DNA of 12,959 nt from CAYMJK01 sp043101635. GTDB taxonomy: Bacteria > Planctomycetota > Phycisphaerae > Phycisphaerales > UBA1924. The notes below the pieces were generated by a model. The model was not told the DNA's origin. It saw nothing but the letters and a program-made list of their open reading frames with translations, and did no database searches. Shown piece after piece: positions 5,961-12,273 of the stretch (the first letter of the stretch is position 1; every line of letters starts with the position of its first letter). The DNA lies in the NCBI GenBank assembly GCA_043101635.1, contig JBICIE010000030.1, forward strand, positions 1-12,959. The letters are read 5' to 3'. A program made the translations under genes and the position numbers.

Positions 5961-6551
5961 GTGGCCGCCCCGCCGGAACCTGCCGCCCTCACCGAGGCCC
6001 AGCTCGCCGCCCTGCGCACGGCGAAGATCCGCCGGCGCAAGATCGCCCGGGCCATCGGCGTCGCCCGCGTCAGCGGCTGGGTCACCGCCATGTTCGCCGC
6101 GATGACGCTCGCCTGGGCCCTCGGCGCATGGACGCTGGGAACGCCCGACTGGCAGGCCCTGGCCATCGGCTGCGGCATGGTGCTCGTCACCTGCGGCGAG
6201 TTCATGGGCGCCGGGCGCGTGCGCCGCTACGACCCGCGCGGGGCCATCGTGCTCGGCTGCAACCAACTCTTCTTCGGCGCCCTGCTGATCGGCTACGCCG
6301 CGTGGGGCGCGCTGGCGTCGCTCCAGTCGCCGGCGAGCAGCGAGCTTGCCGAGCTCGACCCCGAACTCGCCGCCGAGATCGGCGCCCTGACGACCTCGAT
6401 CATGCTGCTCATCTACGCCGGCGTCGCCCTCGGCGGCGCGCTCGGCTGCGGCCTGGCGTCGCTGTACTACTTCACCCGCGCAAGGCACATCCGCCGCTTC
6501 CGGGCTGAGACACCGGACTGGGTCATCCAGACGCTGCGCGCTGCGGCGTGA
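5961..6551 (+). CDS. Small four-helix membrane protein of unknown function
   Basis: The protein has 196 residues and belongs to no family I can name. The N-terminal 35 residues are helical and basic (KIRRRKIARAIG). Four hydrophobic segments follow at about 38-58, 64-82, 94-118 and 144-171, and a short basic C-terminal tail ends it. A conserved-looking stretch, GAGRVRRYDPRGA at 83-95, lies between helices 2 and 3, and LGCNQLFFGALLIGYAAWGA fills helix 3. The acidic loop at 128-139 is rich in Glu, Asp and Leu. By the positive-inside rule both ends are probably cytoplasmic. The GTG at 5961 is the only reasonable start, since the next Met lies inside helix 1; it lacks a Shine-Dalgarno and may be leaderless. 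It follows the propeller gene by 52 nt on the same strand and converges on the zinc-ribbon gene, 31 nt away. Confidence 0.75.
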   Translation: MAAPPEPAALTEAQLAALRTAKIRRRKIARAIGVARVSGWVTAMFAAMTLAWALGAWTLGTPDWQALAIGCGMVLVTCGEFMGAGRVRRYDPRGAIVLGCNQLFFGALLIGYAAWGALASLQSPASSELAELDPELAAEIGALTTSIMLLIYAGVALGGALGCGLASLYYFTRARHIRRFRAETPDWVIQTLRAAA

Positions 6552-6582
6552 TCAACGCTGAATACGCTCCGCTTCGTCGCTT

Positions 6583-6855
6583 TCAGTCCAGCAGCTCCAG
6601 CAGCCAGTGCTTCCGCTTCTTGTAATGCGGCTGCCCGTGGCCCTGGGCCGGGTAGATGTCGCTGTCATCCGGCCCGCGCTGCAGCCCGCTCGCCGGGGCC
6701 GTCTCGGCGCCGAACTCCCGCTGCGTGCGCTCGATGATCTTGTCCAGTTCGCCCCGGTCCAGCCACACGCCGCGGCACTGCGGGCAGTAATCGATCTCGA
6801 TCCCCTGCCGCTCGCTCATCACCAGGTCCACGGACCCACACGCCGGACACTTCAT
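6583..6855 (-). CDS. zf-TFIIB-type zinc-ribbon protein
   Basis: The protein has 90 residues. MKCPACGS gives C3 and C6, and YCPQCRGVWLDRGELDKI gives C24 and C27, the four-cysteine zinc ribbon of the bacterial zf-TFIIB-like family. A loose linker follows, then a basic and hydrophobic end, KKRKHWLLELLD, which is common in this family. The biochemical role is not established; nucleic-acid or protein binding is a guess from the fold. The ATG at 6855 is chosen because AAGGAGG (plus 6862-6868) lies 6 nt upstream; an adjacent in-frame TTG at 6858 would be too close to it. It follows tdh by 48 nt on the same strand, so co-transcription is likely. An 8-bp tandem repeat lies in the gap. Confidence 0.88.
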   Translation of the reverse strand: MKCPACGSVDLVMSERQGIEIDYCPQCRGVWLDRGELDKIIERTQREFGAETAPASGLQRGPDDSDIYPAQGHGQPHYKKRKHWLLELLD

Positions 6856-6873
6856 CAACGCCCTCCTTGCCCC

Positions 6874-6905
6874 TGGCGCCTTGGCGCCTTCGCGCCTCCG
6901 TGCCT
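6874..6905 (-). repeat. Four tandem 8-bp repeats at the tdh/zinc-ribbon junction
   Basis: On the plus strand the units are TGGCGCCT (6874-6881), TGGCGCCT (6882-6889), TCGCGCCT (6890-6897) and CCGTGCCT (6898-6905). The last unit overlaps two bases of the tdh stop codon. On the minus strand this reads as AGGCGCCA-like steps. It resembles the AAGGCGC-type intergenic step repeats I recall seeing in unrelated bacterial genomes, but I cannot check copy number. Confidence 0.6.
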
Positions 6906-8010
6906 ACTTCACCCCCATATCCAGCACCACCTTGATCCCCTCACCCGACCGCATCGTGTCGAAGGCCTTGCGATACTGCTCCAGCGGGAACTCGTGCGTG
7001 ATGATCTCATCAAGCTCAAGCTTGCCCGACAGCAGCAACTCTTCCATCTGGTACCACGTCTCGAACATGCGCCGCCCGTTGATCCCCAGCACCGTGCAGC
7101 CCTTGAAGACGATGTTGGTGTTGAAGTCGAATGTCATCGGCTTGGCCGGCAGGCCGAGCAGCGCCGCCGTCCCGCCGTTGCGCAGGGCCCGGAAGCCCTG
7201 ATCAAAGGCGGATGCCGCCCCGGACATCTCCAGCAGCACATCGACGCCCTCGCCGCGGCAGGCCTTGCGGACCTCCTTGATCCACCCGTCGCCCTCGCGC
7301 ACATCGAACGCGTCGGTGGCGCCCAGCCGCCTGGCCAGATCCAGGCGCGGCGGGTTGATATCGGTCGCAAAGATGCGCCCAGCCCCGGCCGCCTTGGCCA
7401 CCGTCACCGCCATCAGCCCGATGATGCCCACGCCGCTGATCAGCACGCTGCGCGCGCTCACGCCGGCCGCCATCACCGTGTGCACCGCGTTGCCCAGGGG
7501 ATCGAGCACCGCCGCGACCTTGTCCGGGATCGACTCGTGCAGCGGCCACACGTTCTCTTCCGGCACGACGACATAGTCCGCAAAGCAGCCGTCGCGATCG
7601 ACGCCGAGGATGCGCGTGTCGCTGGCGATGTGCGCGTTGCCGGTGCGGCTGTTGTAGTCCACGCCCTTGGTGATGTGGCCCTCGGCGCTGACGCGCTGGC
7701 CGGCCTTATACCGCGTCACCGCAGGCCCCACGCTCTCGATGGTCCCGACGAACTCGTGGCCGGTGACAATTCCCACCGGAATGCGACTGGCGGCCCAGTC
7801 GTCCCACTCCCAGATGTGGCGGTCGGTGCCGCAGATCCCCGCTTTCCGGACGCGGATCCGCACATCCCGCGGGCCGCACTCGGGAACGGGACGCTCGCCG
7901 TCGAAGTCGAGGCCCTCGGCGGGGCGAGCCTTCACCAATGCCCGCATGGTGGCGGGCGTCTGCGATCGGGCCGCGTCTGCGGCGGCGCCGGGTGCGGTGG
8001 TAGACAACAT
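6904..8010 (-). CDS. tdh: L-threonine 3-dehydrogenase-like protein lacking the structural zinc site
   Basis: The protein has 368 residues and is a zinc-dependent medium-chain dehydrogenase. Tdh oxidises L-threonine with NAD+ to 2-amino-3-oxobutanoate, the first step of threonine breakdown to glycine and acetyl-CoA. Close Tdh matches are KAGICGTDRHIW at 57-67 (C60), TGHEFVG at 83-89 (H85, E86; catalytic zinc), AEGHIT at 109-114 (H112), DPLGNAVHT at 170-178, the Rossmann motif GVGIIG at 193-198, and MFETWYQM at 315-322. The structural-zinc lobe is changed: the four cysteines of E. coli Tdh (93, 96, 99, 107) align without gaps to K115, D118, S121 and A129. The start at 8010 follows GGAGG by 5 nt and adds 21 residues before the usual MRALVKARP start. 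No kbl gene is adjacent. Tdh family membership is strong, but another polyol or amino-alcohol substrate is possible. Confidence 0.88.
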   Translation of the reverse strand: MLSTTAPGAAADAARSQTPATMRALVKARPAEGLDFDGERPVPECGPRDVRIRVRKAGICGTDRHIWEWDDWAASRIPVGIVTGHEFVGTIESVGPAVTRYKAGQRVSAEGHITKGVDYNSRTGNAHIASDTRILGVDRDGCFADYVVVPEENVWPLHESIPDKVAAVLDPLGNAVHTVMAAGVSARSVLISGVGIIGLMAVTVAKAAGAGRIFATDINPPRLDLARRLGATDAFDVREGDGWIKEVRKACRGEGVDVLLEMSGAASAFDQGFRALRNGGTAALLGLPAKPMTFDFNTNIVFKGCTVLGINGRRMFETWYQMEELLLSGKLELDEIITHEFPLEQYRKAFDTMRSGEGIKVVLDMGVK

Positions 8011-8015
8011 GATGG

Positions 8016-8020
8016 CCTCC
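8016..8020 (-). promoter_or_regulatory. Shine-Dalgarno site fixing the tdh start
   Basis: Minus-strand GGAGG lies 5 nt before the ATG at 8010. It favours that start over the upstream open frame (to 8088) and over the internal ATG at residue 22, which would match the canonical Tdh N-terminus. Confidence 0.65.
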
Positions 8021-8059
8021 AGATTCAGGAGAATTCCGGCCCTCCGCCGGCCCTGAGGT

Positions 8060-8088
8060 ATTGTTCGATGGCCCGTCAACTCGATCAA
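8060..8088 (-). promoter_or_regulatory. Candidate tdh promoter
   Basis: On the minus strand TTGATC (plus 8083-8088) and AACAAT (plus 8060-8065) are separated by 17 nt; each matches consensus at four of six positions. A GTTGATC/GTTGACG direct repeat overlaps the -35 region and could be an operator, which is a guess. Confidence 0.3.
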
Positions 8089-8118
8089 CGGCAGGCCCGG
8101 ATCGCCCCGCCGAACCGA

Positions 8119-8124
8119 TAGAAT
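8119..8124 (+). promoter_or_regulatory. Candidate -10 hexamer of the secretion operon, leaderless start
   Basis: TAGAAT matches TATAAT at five of six positions and ends 8 nt before the gspF ATG at 8133. No Shine-Dalgarno lies between, so transcription probably starts at or very near the ATG. The context CCGATAGAAT repeats that before the gene at 5961. The -35 position is not recognisable. Confidence 0.4.
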
Positions 8125-8132
8125 CCCGACTC

Positions 8133-9335
8133 ATGACCCGTTCCTCAGGCGCCCACGCTTCCTTCCTGTACCTCGCGGCCAAGCCGGCCGGCGGGCGGAG
8201 CCTCGGCGTGCGCACCGCCGCCAGCGAGCGGGCCCTTGCGGCGGGCCTCGGGCGAGACCGCCTGCTGCTGCTGCGGGCCTGGAAGCTTCCCGGCTGGGCC
8301 GCCCGTTCCGGAGAACTCCGCCTGCGGGACCAGGCCACCCTGAACGACACCCTCGGCCAGCTCGTCAGCCGCGGCGTGCCGCTGGTCGAGGCCCTCGAGG
8401 TCACCGCCTCCGCCGTCCGTCCGGACGCCAGGGCCCTGGTGCTGCGGATGCGGGAGATGGTGGCGGGTGGCGCCTCGTTCGCCGACGCCTGCGCCCAGAC
8501 CCGCGCCTTCGACCAGGTCACCGTCGCCGTGTACCGCGGCGCCGAGCGCACCGGCGATCTCGGCGGCGCCTGCCAGCAGCTTGCCCGGACCGCCCGGCGC
8601 CAGCTTCAGGTCGGCTCCAAGGCGGCCACGCTGCTGGCCTATCCCGCCATCGTGCTGAGCATCTGCGCCCTGGTGACCACGGGCATGATCGTCTTCATCG
8701 TGCCGCGGATCGGCGAGGCGCTGGAGCAGGCCGGCGCCGATATCCCGCTGGTGACCAGGGCGCTGGTCGCCACCGGGCTGTTCATCCAGGACAACTGGCT
8801 GCTCGTGCTGGCGGCCGTGCTCGGGCTGCTGTTCCTGATCGTCCTGCTGCGCAGCGCCATCGGCGGCGCGATCTGGGCCGTGGCCCGGCGCCTGCCCGGG
8901 ATGCGCGACCTGATCCTGGCCCAGGAATCGGCCCGCTTCTTCAGCGTCATGGCCGCCATGACGCGCAGCGGCGTGACCATCGCCGACGCGCTCGGCGTCG
9001 CCTACCGCGTCGTCAGCCACCCCAAGATGCGCCGCGAGCTTGCCGCCCTGCAGCGCAAGCTGGTCGCCGGGGGCGTGCTGGCCCGGCTGATCGAGGGCGT
9101 CCAGACGCTGCCGCTGGCCACCCGCCGGCTGCTGATCGCCGCGGAGCGCAGCGGCGACATGGAGCGGGCCTTCGACAGCCTCGCGACCGATATGGCCGAC
9201 GAGGTCGACACCCGGGCCCAGCGCCTGCTGGCCATGCTCGAACCCCTGCTGATCGTGCTGATGTTCGCCATCATCGGCTCCATCGTGATGGCCATCATGA
9301 TCCCGATGCTCACCCTGACTGTTGACGGAATGTGA
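8133..9335 (+). CDS. gspF: Type II secretion inner-membrane platform protein GspF
   Basis: The protein has 400 residues, the usual length for GspF/PilC. It is the polytopic platform protein that links the cytoplasmic ATPase to pseudopilus assembly. Two T2SSF domains are visible, at about 67-190 and 266-390, each with the typical GExSGDL-type motif (GAERTGDL at 137-144 and AAERSGDME at 336-344). Membrane helices lie at about 168-190, 220-240 and 370-392. The N-terminal 55 residues form the small cytoplasmic entry region. The ATG at 8133 is preferred: no Shine-Dalgarno is visible, but a -10-like TAGAAT stands 8 nt before it. The upstream GTG-type extension to 8061 overlaps the promoter region. 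It opens the operon; the following pseudopilin and GspC-like genes favour type II secretion over type IV pilus PilC. No gspE precedes it, unlike the common E-F-G order. Confidence 0.94.
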   Translation: MTRSSGAHASFLYLAAKPAGGRSLGVRTAASERALAAGLGRDRLLLLRAWKLPGWAARSGELRLRDQATLNDTLGQLVSRGVPLVEALEVTASAVRPDARALVLRMREMVAGGASFADACAQTRAFDQVTVAVYRGAERTGDLGGACQQLARTARRQLQVGSKAATLLAYPAIVLSICALVTTGMIVFIVPRIGEALEQAGADIPLVTRALVATGLFIQDNWLLVLAAVLGLLFLIVLLRSAIGGAIWAVARRLPGMRDLILAQESARFFSVMAAMTRSGVTIADALGVAYRVVSHPKMRRELAALQRKLVAGGVLARLIEGVQTLPLATRRLLIAAERSGDMERAFDSLATDMADEVDTRAQRLLAMLEPLLIVLMFAIIGSIVMAIMIPMLTLTVDGM

Positions 9336-9385
9336 CCCCGATCGACTCCCTGTGTGTATGGCGGCCCGCCCGCCGTCCGGGGCAG

Positions 9386-9793
9386 ATGAAAGAGATGAAG
9401 ATGACACGCAAGACATCCCGGCGCGCCTTCTCGATGCTGGAGCTGACGCTGGCGATCGCCATCATGGCGATCCTCATGACGGCGGCCTCCGTGGCGCTGC
9501 TCCCCCGCATCTTCCGCGCCAAGACCACCGTCACCAAGAACACGATGCTCACGGTGCAGCAGAGCCTCAACGAGTCCAAGGCGTTCAATAACCAGTACCC
9601 GGGGAACCTGAACCAGCTCGTCCCCGAGTACCTCGAGAAGGCGCCGAAGGACGGCTGGCGGCGCGACTTCATCTACATCGTCCCCGGCGCCGGCGGCAGG
9701 CCTTTTGATCTCATCAGCGTCGGCGACGATGGCCAGCCCGGCACGCCGGACGACATGAGCATCTGGACGATCGACGACGAGCAGACCGGATGA
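9386..9793 (+). CDS. gspG: Major pseudopilin GspG
   Basis: The protein has 135 residues. A short basic leader ends RRA, then FSMLELTLAIAIMAILMT, so the prepilin peptidase would cut between A14 and F15, leaving E19 as the conserved +5 glutamate. The position before the cut is Ala, where Gly is usual. The C-terminal part has the GspG pattern DGWRRDFIYIVPG (89-101), then FDLISVGDDGQPGTPDD, like the DPW...YxYxxPG...YDLxSxGxDGxxGxxDD end whose acidic residues bind calcium in this family. GspG subunits form the periplasmic pseudopilus. In-frame ATGs at 9386, 9395 and 9401 compete, and a GTG at 9332 overlaps the gspF stop. 9386 is taken because a G-rich run precedes it, but this is uncertain. It follows gspF by 50 nt and overlaps the next gene by ATGA. 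Confidence 0.9.
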   Translation: MKEMKMTRKTSRRAFSMLELTLAIAIMAILMTAASVALLPRIFRAKTTVTKNTMLTVQQSLNESKAFNNQYPGNLNQLVPEYLEKAPKDGWRRDFIYIVPGAGGRPFDLISVGDDGQPGTPDDMSIWTIDDEQTG

Positions 9794-10386
9794 ACCGCCG
9801 CCGCCCAGCCCGCGCCCGGCGCGCCATGACCTTCCTCGAGGTCATGCTCGCCACCGCGATGCTGGCCCTCGTCACCGCGAGCGTCTTCAGCGCCATCAAC
9901 TTCGCGATCGGCTCCCAGTCGCGCCAGGAGCAGTTGCTCGGCGCTGCCGAGGTGGCCAGCCGCGTGGTCGTGATGTATCTCGACGATCCGGACGCCACGC
10001 TGGCCCAGCAGGGCAAGCCGATGGACTACGGCCCCTACCGCTATCGCTGGCGGGCCGACGCCCAGGCCATCGAGCTGCGGGCCGACGCCGACGCCGAGGC
10101 CCAGGGTGGCCCCACCAGCGGCGGCGGTGTCTCCCTGAGCAACCTCAAGGAACTGACCGTCCTGGTGTGGCTCAGCGAGGAGTCCGGCGGCGGCTACGAC
10201 CCCGTCCCCGGCGTCCCCCAGTTCTCCGTCCGGCGCATGCTGGACATGAACCCGACGTTCCGCAATCCCGACTCGCTCCAGGGCGCCATGGAGGGGGGCA
10301 CGCTGCTGGAGCGCATCCTCGGGGGCCCGGAGCCTGAGACCGGCGAAGAGCAGCGCCCCGAGCCGGGCCAGAGGTCGCGCCGATGA
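9790..10386 (+). CDS. Minor pseudopilin, GspI-like
   Basis: The protein has 198 residues. The class III leader is basic (MNRRRPARARRA), followed by MTFLEVMLATAMLALVTASV; cleavage would fall between A12 and M13, with E17 at +5. The MTFLEVMLA form and the place after GspG and before the J- and K-like genes point to GspI, which nucleates the pseudopilus tip with J and K. GspH is also possible, since no separate gspH is present. The mature part is longer than a typical GspI, about 120 residues, with a glycine-rich stretch at 105-114 and a charged tail from 179 to 198 rich in Pro and Glu. It starts inside the gspG stop (ATGA overlap), so translation is probably coupled. Confidence 0.8.
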   Translation: MNRRRPARARRAMTFLEVMLATAMLALVTASVFSAINFAIGSQSRQEQLLGAAEVASRVVVMYLDDPDATLAQQGKPMDYGPYRYRWRADAQAIELRADADAEAQGGPTSGGGVSLSNLKELTVLVWLSEESGGGYDPVPGVPQFSVRRMLDMNPTFRNPDSLQGAMEGGTLLERILGGPEPETGEEQRPEPGQRSRR

Positions 10387-11408
10387 GACGCCGCGCCTTC
10401 ACGCTGCTGGAACTCGCCATCGCCTCGTTCCTCGGGACGATGATCATCATCGCGACGTTCGGCGTCTTCGGCGCCATCAACCGCGCTGACCGGCGCACCG
10501 CGGCCCGCTTCGACCGCTCGACCCAGCTCGCCGTCCTCCAGCGCGCCGTGCAGCGGGCCTGGGATTCGGTCGTCATGGCCGATGGCGCCGAGGGGATCAC
10601 CGGCGGCCGCGCCGCCACCGAGGCCGCCGCCGGCGCGGACCCCGGCGACGAGGACCCGGAGGCCGAGTCCGAGGAGCCGCTCCAGCCCCTGCGCATCCAC
10701 CTCCAGGCCGACCCGGCCTTCGAGGGCGAACTGATGACCCGGCGCGTGCGCCTCGAGCAGGGCTGGGGCGCCGGCGAGCCGACGCCCGCCCAGCGCCTCG
10801 AACTTGCCCTCAGCGGCCCGCCGGCCACCCAGAGCGCCGACGACTACCGGCGCACCATGCGGCTCCAGGAGCAGGGACTCCTGCCGGTCGAGACCGGCCC
10901 CGAGATCGGCGCCGACAACTCCGTCCGCGGCGCCTTCGAGCTGCGCCGGGAAGACGCGGTCACCGCCTTCGGCGAGCAGATCTACTCCCTCTGGTGGCGC
11001 CCGCTGGCGCGCCAGGACCCGGTCGACCCCGAAGAGGCGCTTCCCGAGACGCCACCGGCCGTCGATGTCGCGCTTGCGGAGGGCGCGGTCAAGCTCGTCA
11101 ACGAGGTCATCTGGGCCCGCTGGCGCGTCTTCAAGGGGCGCGAGTGGCGCGACGAGTTCCGCGCCATCACCGTCCCGGACCTGCCCGCCTACGCCGAACT
11201 CGAGCTGACCACGCCCGAGATGCTCACCGTCAACTGGATCTTCGAAGTCGCCTGGACCATCGGCGACGACCCCGCCGCCGCCGGGGAGCCGGGCGCACAA
11301 GAAGATGGCGAGGGCGAGGCCTCGTCGGCAACCAGCGCCACCACCGGCGCCAGCACCCAGTCCATCGAGGGAACGACCGTCACCCGCCCCGGAGCCGAGG
11401 ACCGATGA
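10383..11408 (+). CDS. Minor pseudopilin, GspJ-like, with acidic insert and tail
   Basis: The protein has 341 residues. The short leader MRRRA precedes FTLLELAIASFLGTMIIIATFGVFG, so cleavage would fall between A5 and F6, with E10 at +5. Position and size point to GspJ, which pairs with GspI and GspK at the pseudopilus tip. It is longer than typical GspJ, about 200 residues. An acidic insert at about 68-100 (including GDEDPEAESEEP) and a low-complexity tail at about 296-341, rich in Ala, Gly, Ser, Thr and Glu, account for some of the excess. Between them the YSLWWRPLAR region (201-210) and the pair VNEVIWARWRVF (239-250) and LTVNWIFEVAWTI (281-293) look like strands of the periplasmic domain. 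ATGA overlaps join it to both neighbours. The subunit letter is inferred from order; the pseudopilin class is seen directly. Confidence 0.8.
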   Translation: MRRRAFTLLELAIASFLGTMIIIATFGVFGAINRADRRTAARFDRSTQLAVLQRAVQRAWDSVVMADGAEGITGGRAATEAAAGADPGDEDPEAESEEPLQPLRIHLQADPAFEGELMTRRVRLEQGWGAGEPTPAQRLELALSGPPATQSADDYRRTMRLQEQGLLPVETGPEIGADNSVRGAFELRREDAVTAFGEQIYSLWWRPLARQDPVDPEEALPETPPAVDVALAEGAVKLVNEVIWARWRVFKGREWRDEFRAITVPDLPAYAELELTTPEMLTVNWIFEVAWTIGDDPAAAGEPGAQEDGEGEASSATSATTGASTQSIEGTTVTRPGAEDR

Positions 11409-12232
11409 GCCGCGCCCGCGCCAACTCGGCCCGCCGGCGCGGCTACGCCCTGGTGCTGGTCACCCTGCTGACCATGGTGTCCTCCATGGCTGTCGCCGTG
11501 ATCCTGCAGCGCCACGCGGCGGTGCGCCGTTCGGTGGTCCGCCAGGTCGAGCAGACCCGGCAGCGTCACATCGAGCGCGGCCTGCGCGAGGTCATCAGCG
11601 GGTGGCTGCGGACCGTCCGCGGCGACTCGGTGGCCGATCGCCTCGGCCCCGATGGCCACGCCCTGGACATCCTTCTGCCGGAGGGACGCACTGTGTCGAT
11701 CGCCATGCGCGACGCCCAGGGCGCCGTCCTCGCCGGCTTCGACGCCCTGCCCCAGGAAGAGCTGGAGCAGGCGCTGGCGTTGTACGAGGGCTTCGCCAGC
11801 CGCGTCGGCCCGACCGACCTGGAGCGCATGACCCGGCTGGTCGGGCCGGCCCGCATCAGCGTCGCCACGGCCCCGCCCGAGGCGGTCGAGGCGGCGGTGG
11901 AGGCCGCCCTCGGCCCGCAGCGGGCCGCCGAGATCGCCGCCGAGATCCGCGAGGCCGTCGCCGAAGGTCCCGTCACCGACTCGTCCCTGCGCAACCAGAC
12001 GCTCCAGTCCGCCGGGGTGGCGCCGGCGGACCGCACGGCCGTGCTGCGCCTGCTCACCGCCGAGCCGGAGCTCTGGGAACTGGACATCCGAATCCGCAGC
12101 GGGCTGGACACTGGCCGATACAGGGCCCAGGTCGTCATTCCGCGCCGTCAGAGCGCCGCCCGCGACGGCTCCGTCATGAGCTTCTCTCCTCTTGGCCCGT
12201 TCCTGCTCTGGGAGCGGGTCGAAATGGAGTAG
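11405..12232 (+). CDS. gspK: Minor pseudopilin, GspK-like
   Basis: The protein has 275 residues. The leader ends RRRG, then YALVLVTLLTMVSSMAVAVIL; cleavage would fall between G13 and Y14. There is no glutamate at +5, as is normal for GspK, the subunit thought to cap the pseudopilus. The periplasmic part has the GspK-type stretch ISVATAPPEAVEAAVEAALG (151-170), then an alpha-helical run, AAEIAAEIREAVAEGPVTDSSL, corresponding to the family's INVNTAPxxVLxAL...I...R....F region. It starts inside the gspJ stop (ATGA overlap). It ends at 12232, and the next gene begins 41 nt later, the first such gap since gspG. The upstream open frame from 10994 is antisense to nothing but overlaps gspJ in another frame and is rejected as the start. 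Confidence 0.85.
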   Translation: MSRARANSARRRGYALVLVTLLTMVSSMAVAVILQRHAAVRRSVVRQVEQTRQRHIERGLREVISGWLRTVRGDSVADRLGPDGHALDILLPEGRTVSIAMRDAQGAVLAGFDALPQEELEQALALYEGFASRVGPTDLERMTRLVGPARISVATAPPEAVEAAVEAALGPQRAAEIAAEIREAVAEGPVTDSSLRNQTLQSAGVAPADRTAVLRLLTAEPELWELDIRIRSGLDTGRYRAQVVIPRRQSAARDGSVMSFSPLGPFLLWERVEME

Positions 12233-12259
12233 GATCAATCCCGGCGCCGATGCGCCCCT

Positions 12260-12264
12260 GGAGG
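12260..12264 (+). promoter_or_regulatory. Shine-Dalgarno site of the gspC-like gene
   Basis: GGAGG lies 9 nt before the ATG at 12274, at the long end of the usual range. It favours this start over the second in-frame ATG at 12286. A TAGGAT hexamer overlapping the gspK stop (12230-12235) could be a weak internal -10. Confidence 0.5.
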
Positions 12265-12273
12265 TTTGCCAAG

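Noticed and set aside
4133..6205. A 690-codon minus-strand open frame opposite the propeller gene
   Set aside because: It mirrors the repeats of the real gene, has no domain, and crosses into the nuoF start in another frame.
6552..6582. Weak CTGAA/TTCAG inverted repeat between convergent genes as a bidirectional terminator
   Set aside because: The arms are only 5 bp, widely spaced and without a T-tract, so chance is the simpler explanation.
8011..8088. Upstream extension of tdh to 8088
   Set aside because: GGAGG 5 nt before the ATG at 8010 marks the start, and the extension covers the candidate promoter region.
8145..9416. A 423-codon minus-strand open frame opposite gspF
   Set aside because: It is His/Gln/Gly-rich antisense of a clear GspF with two T2SSF domains.
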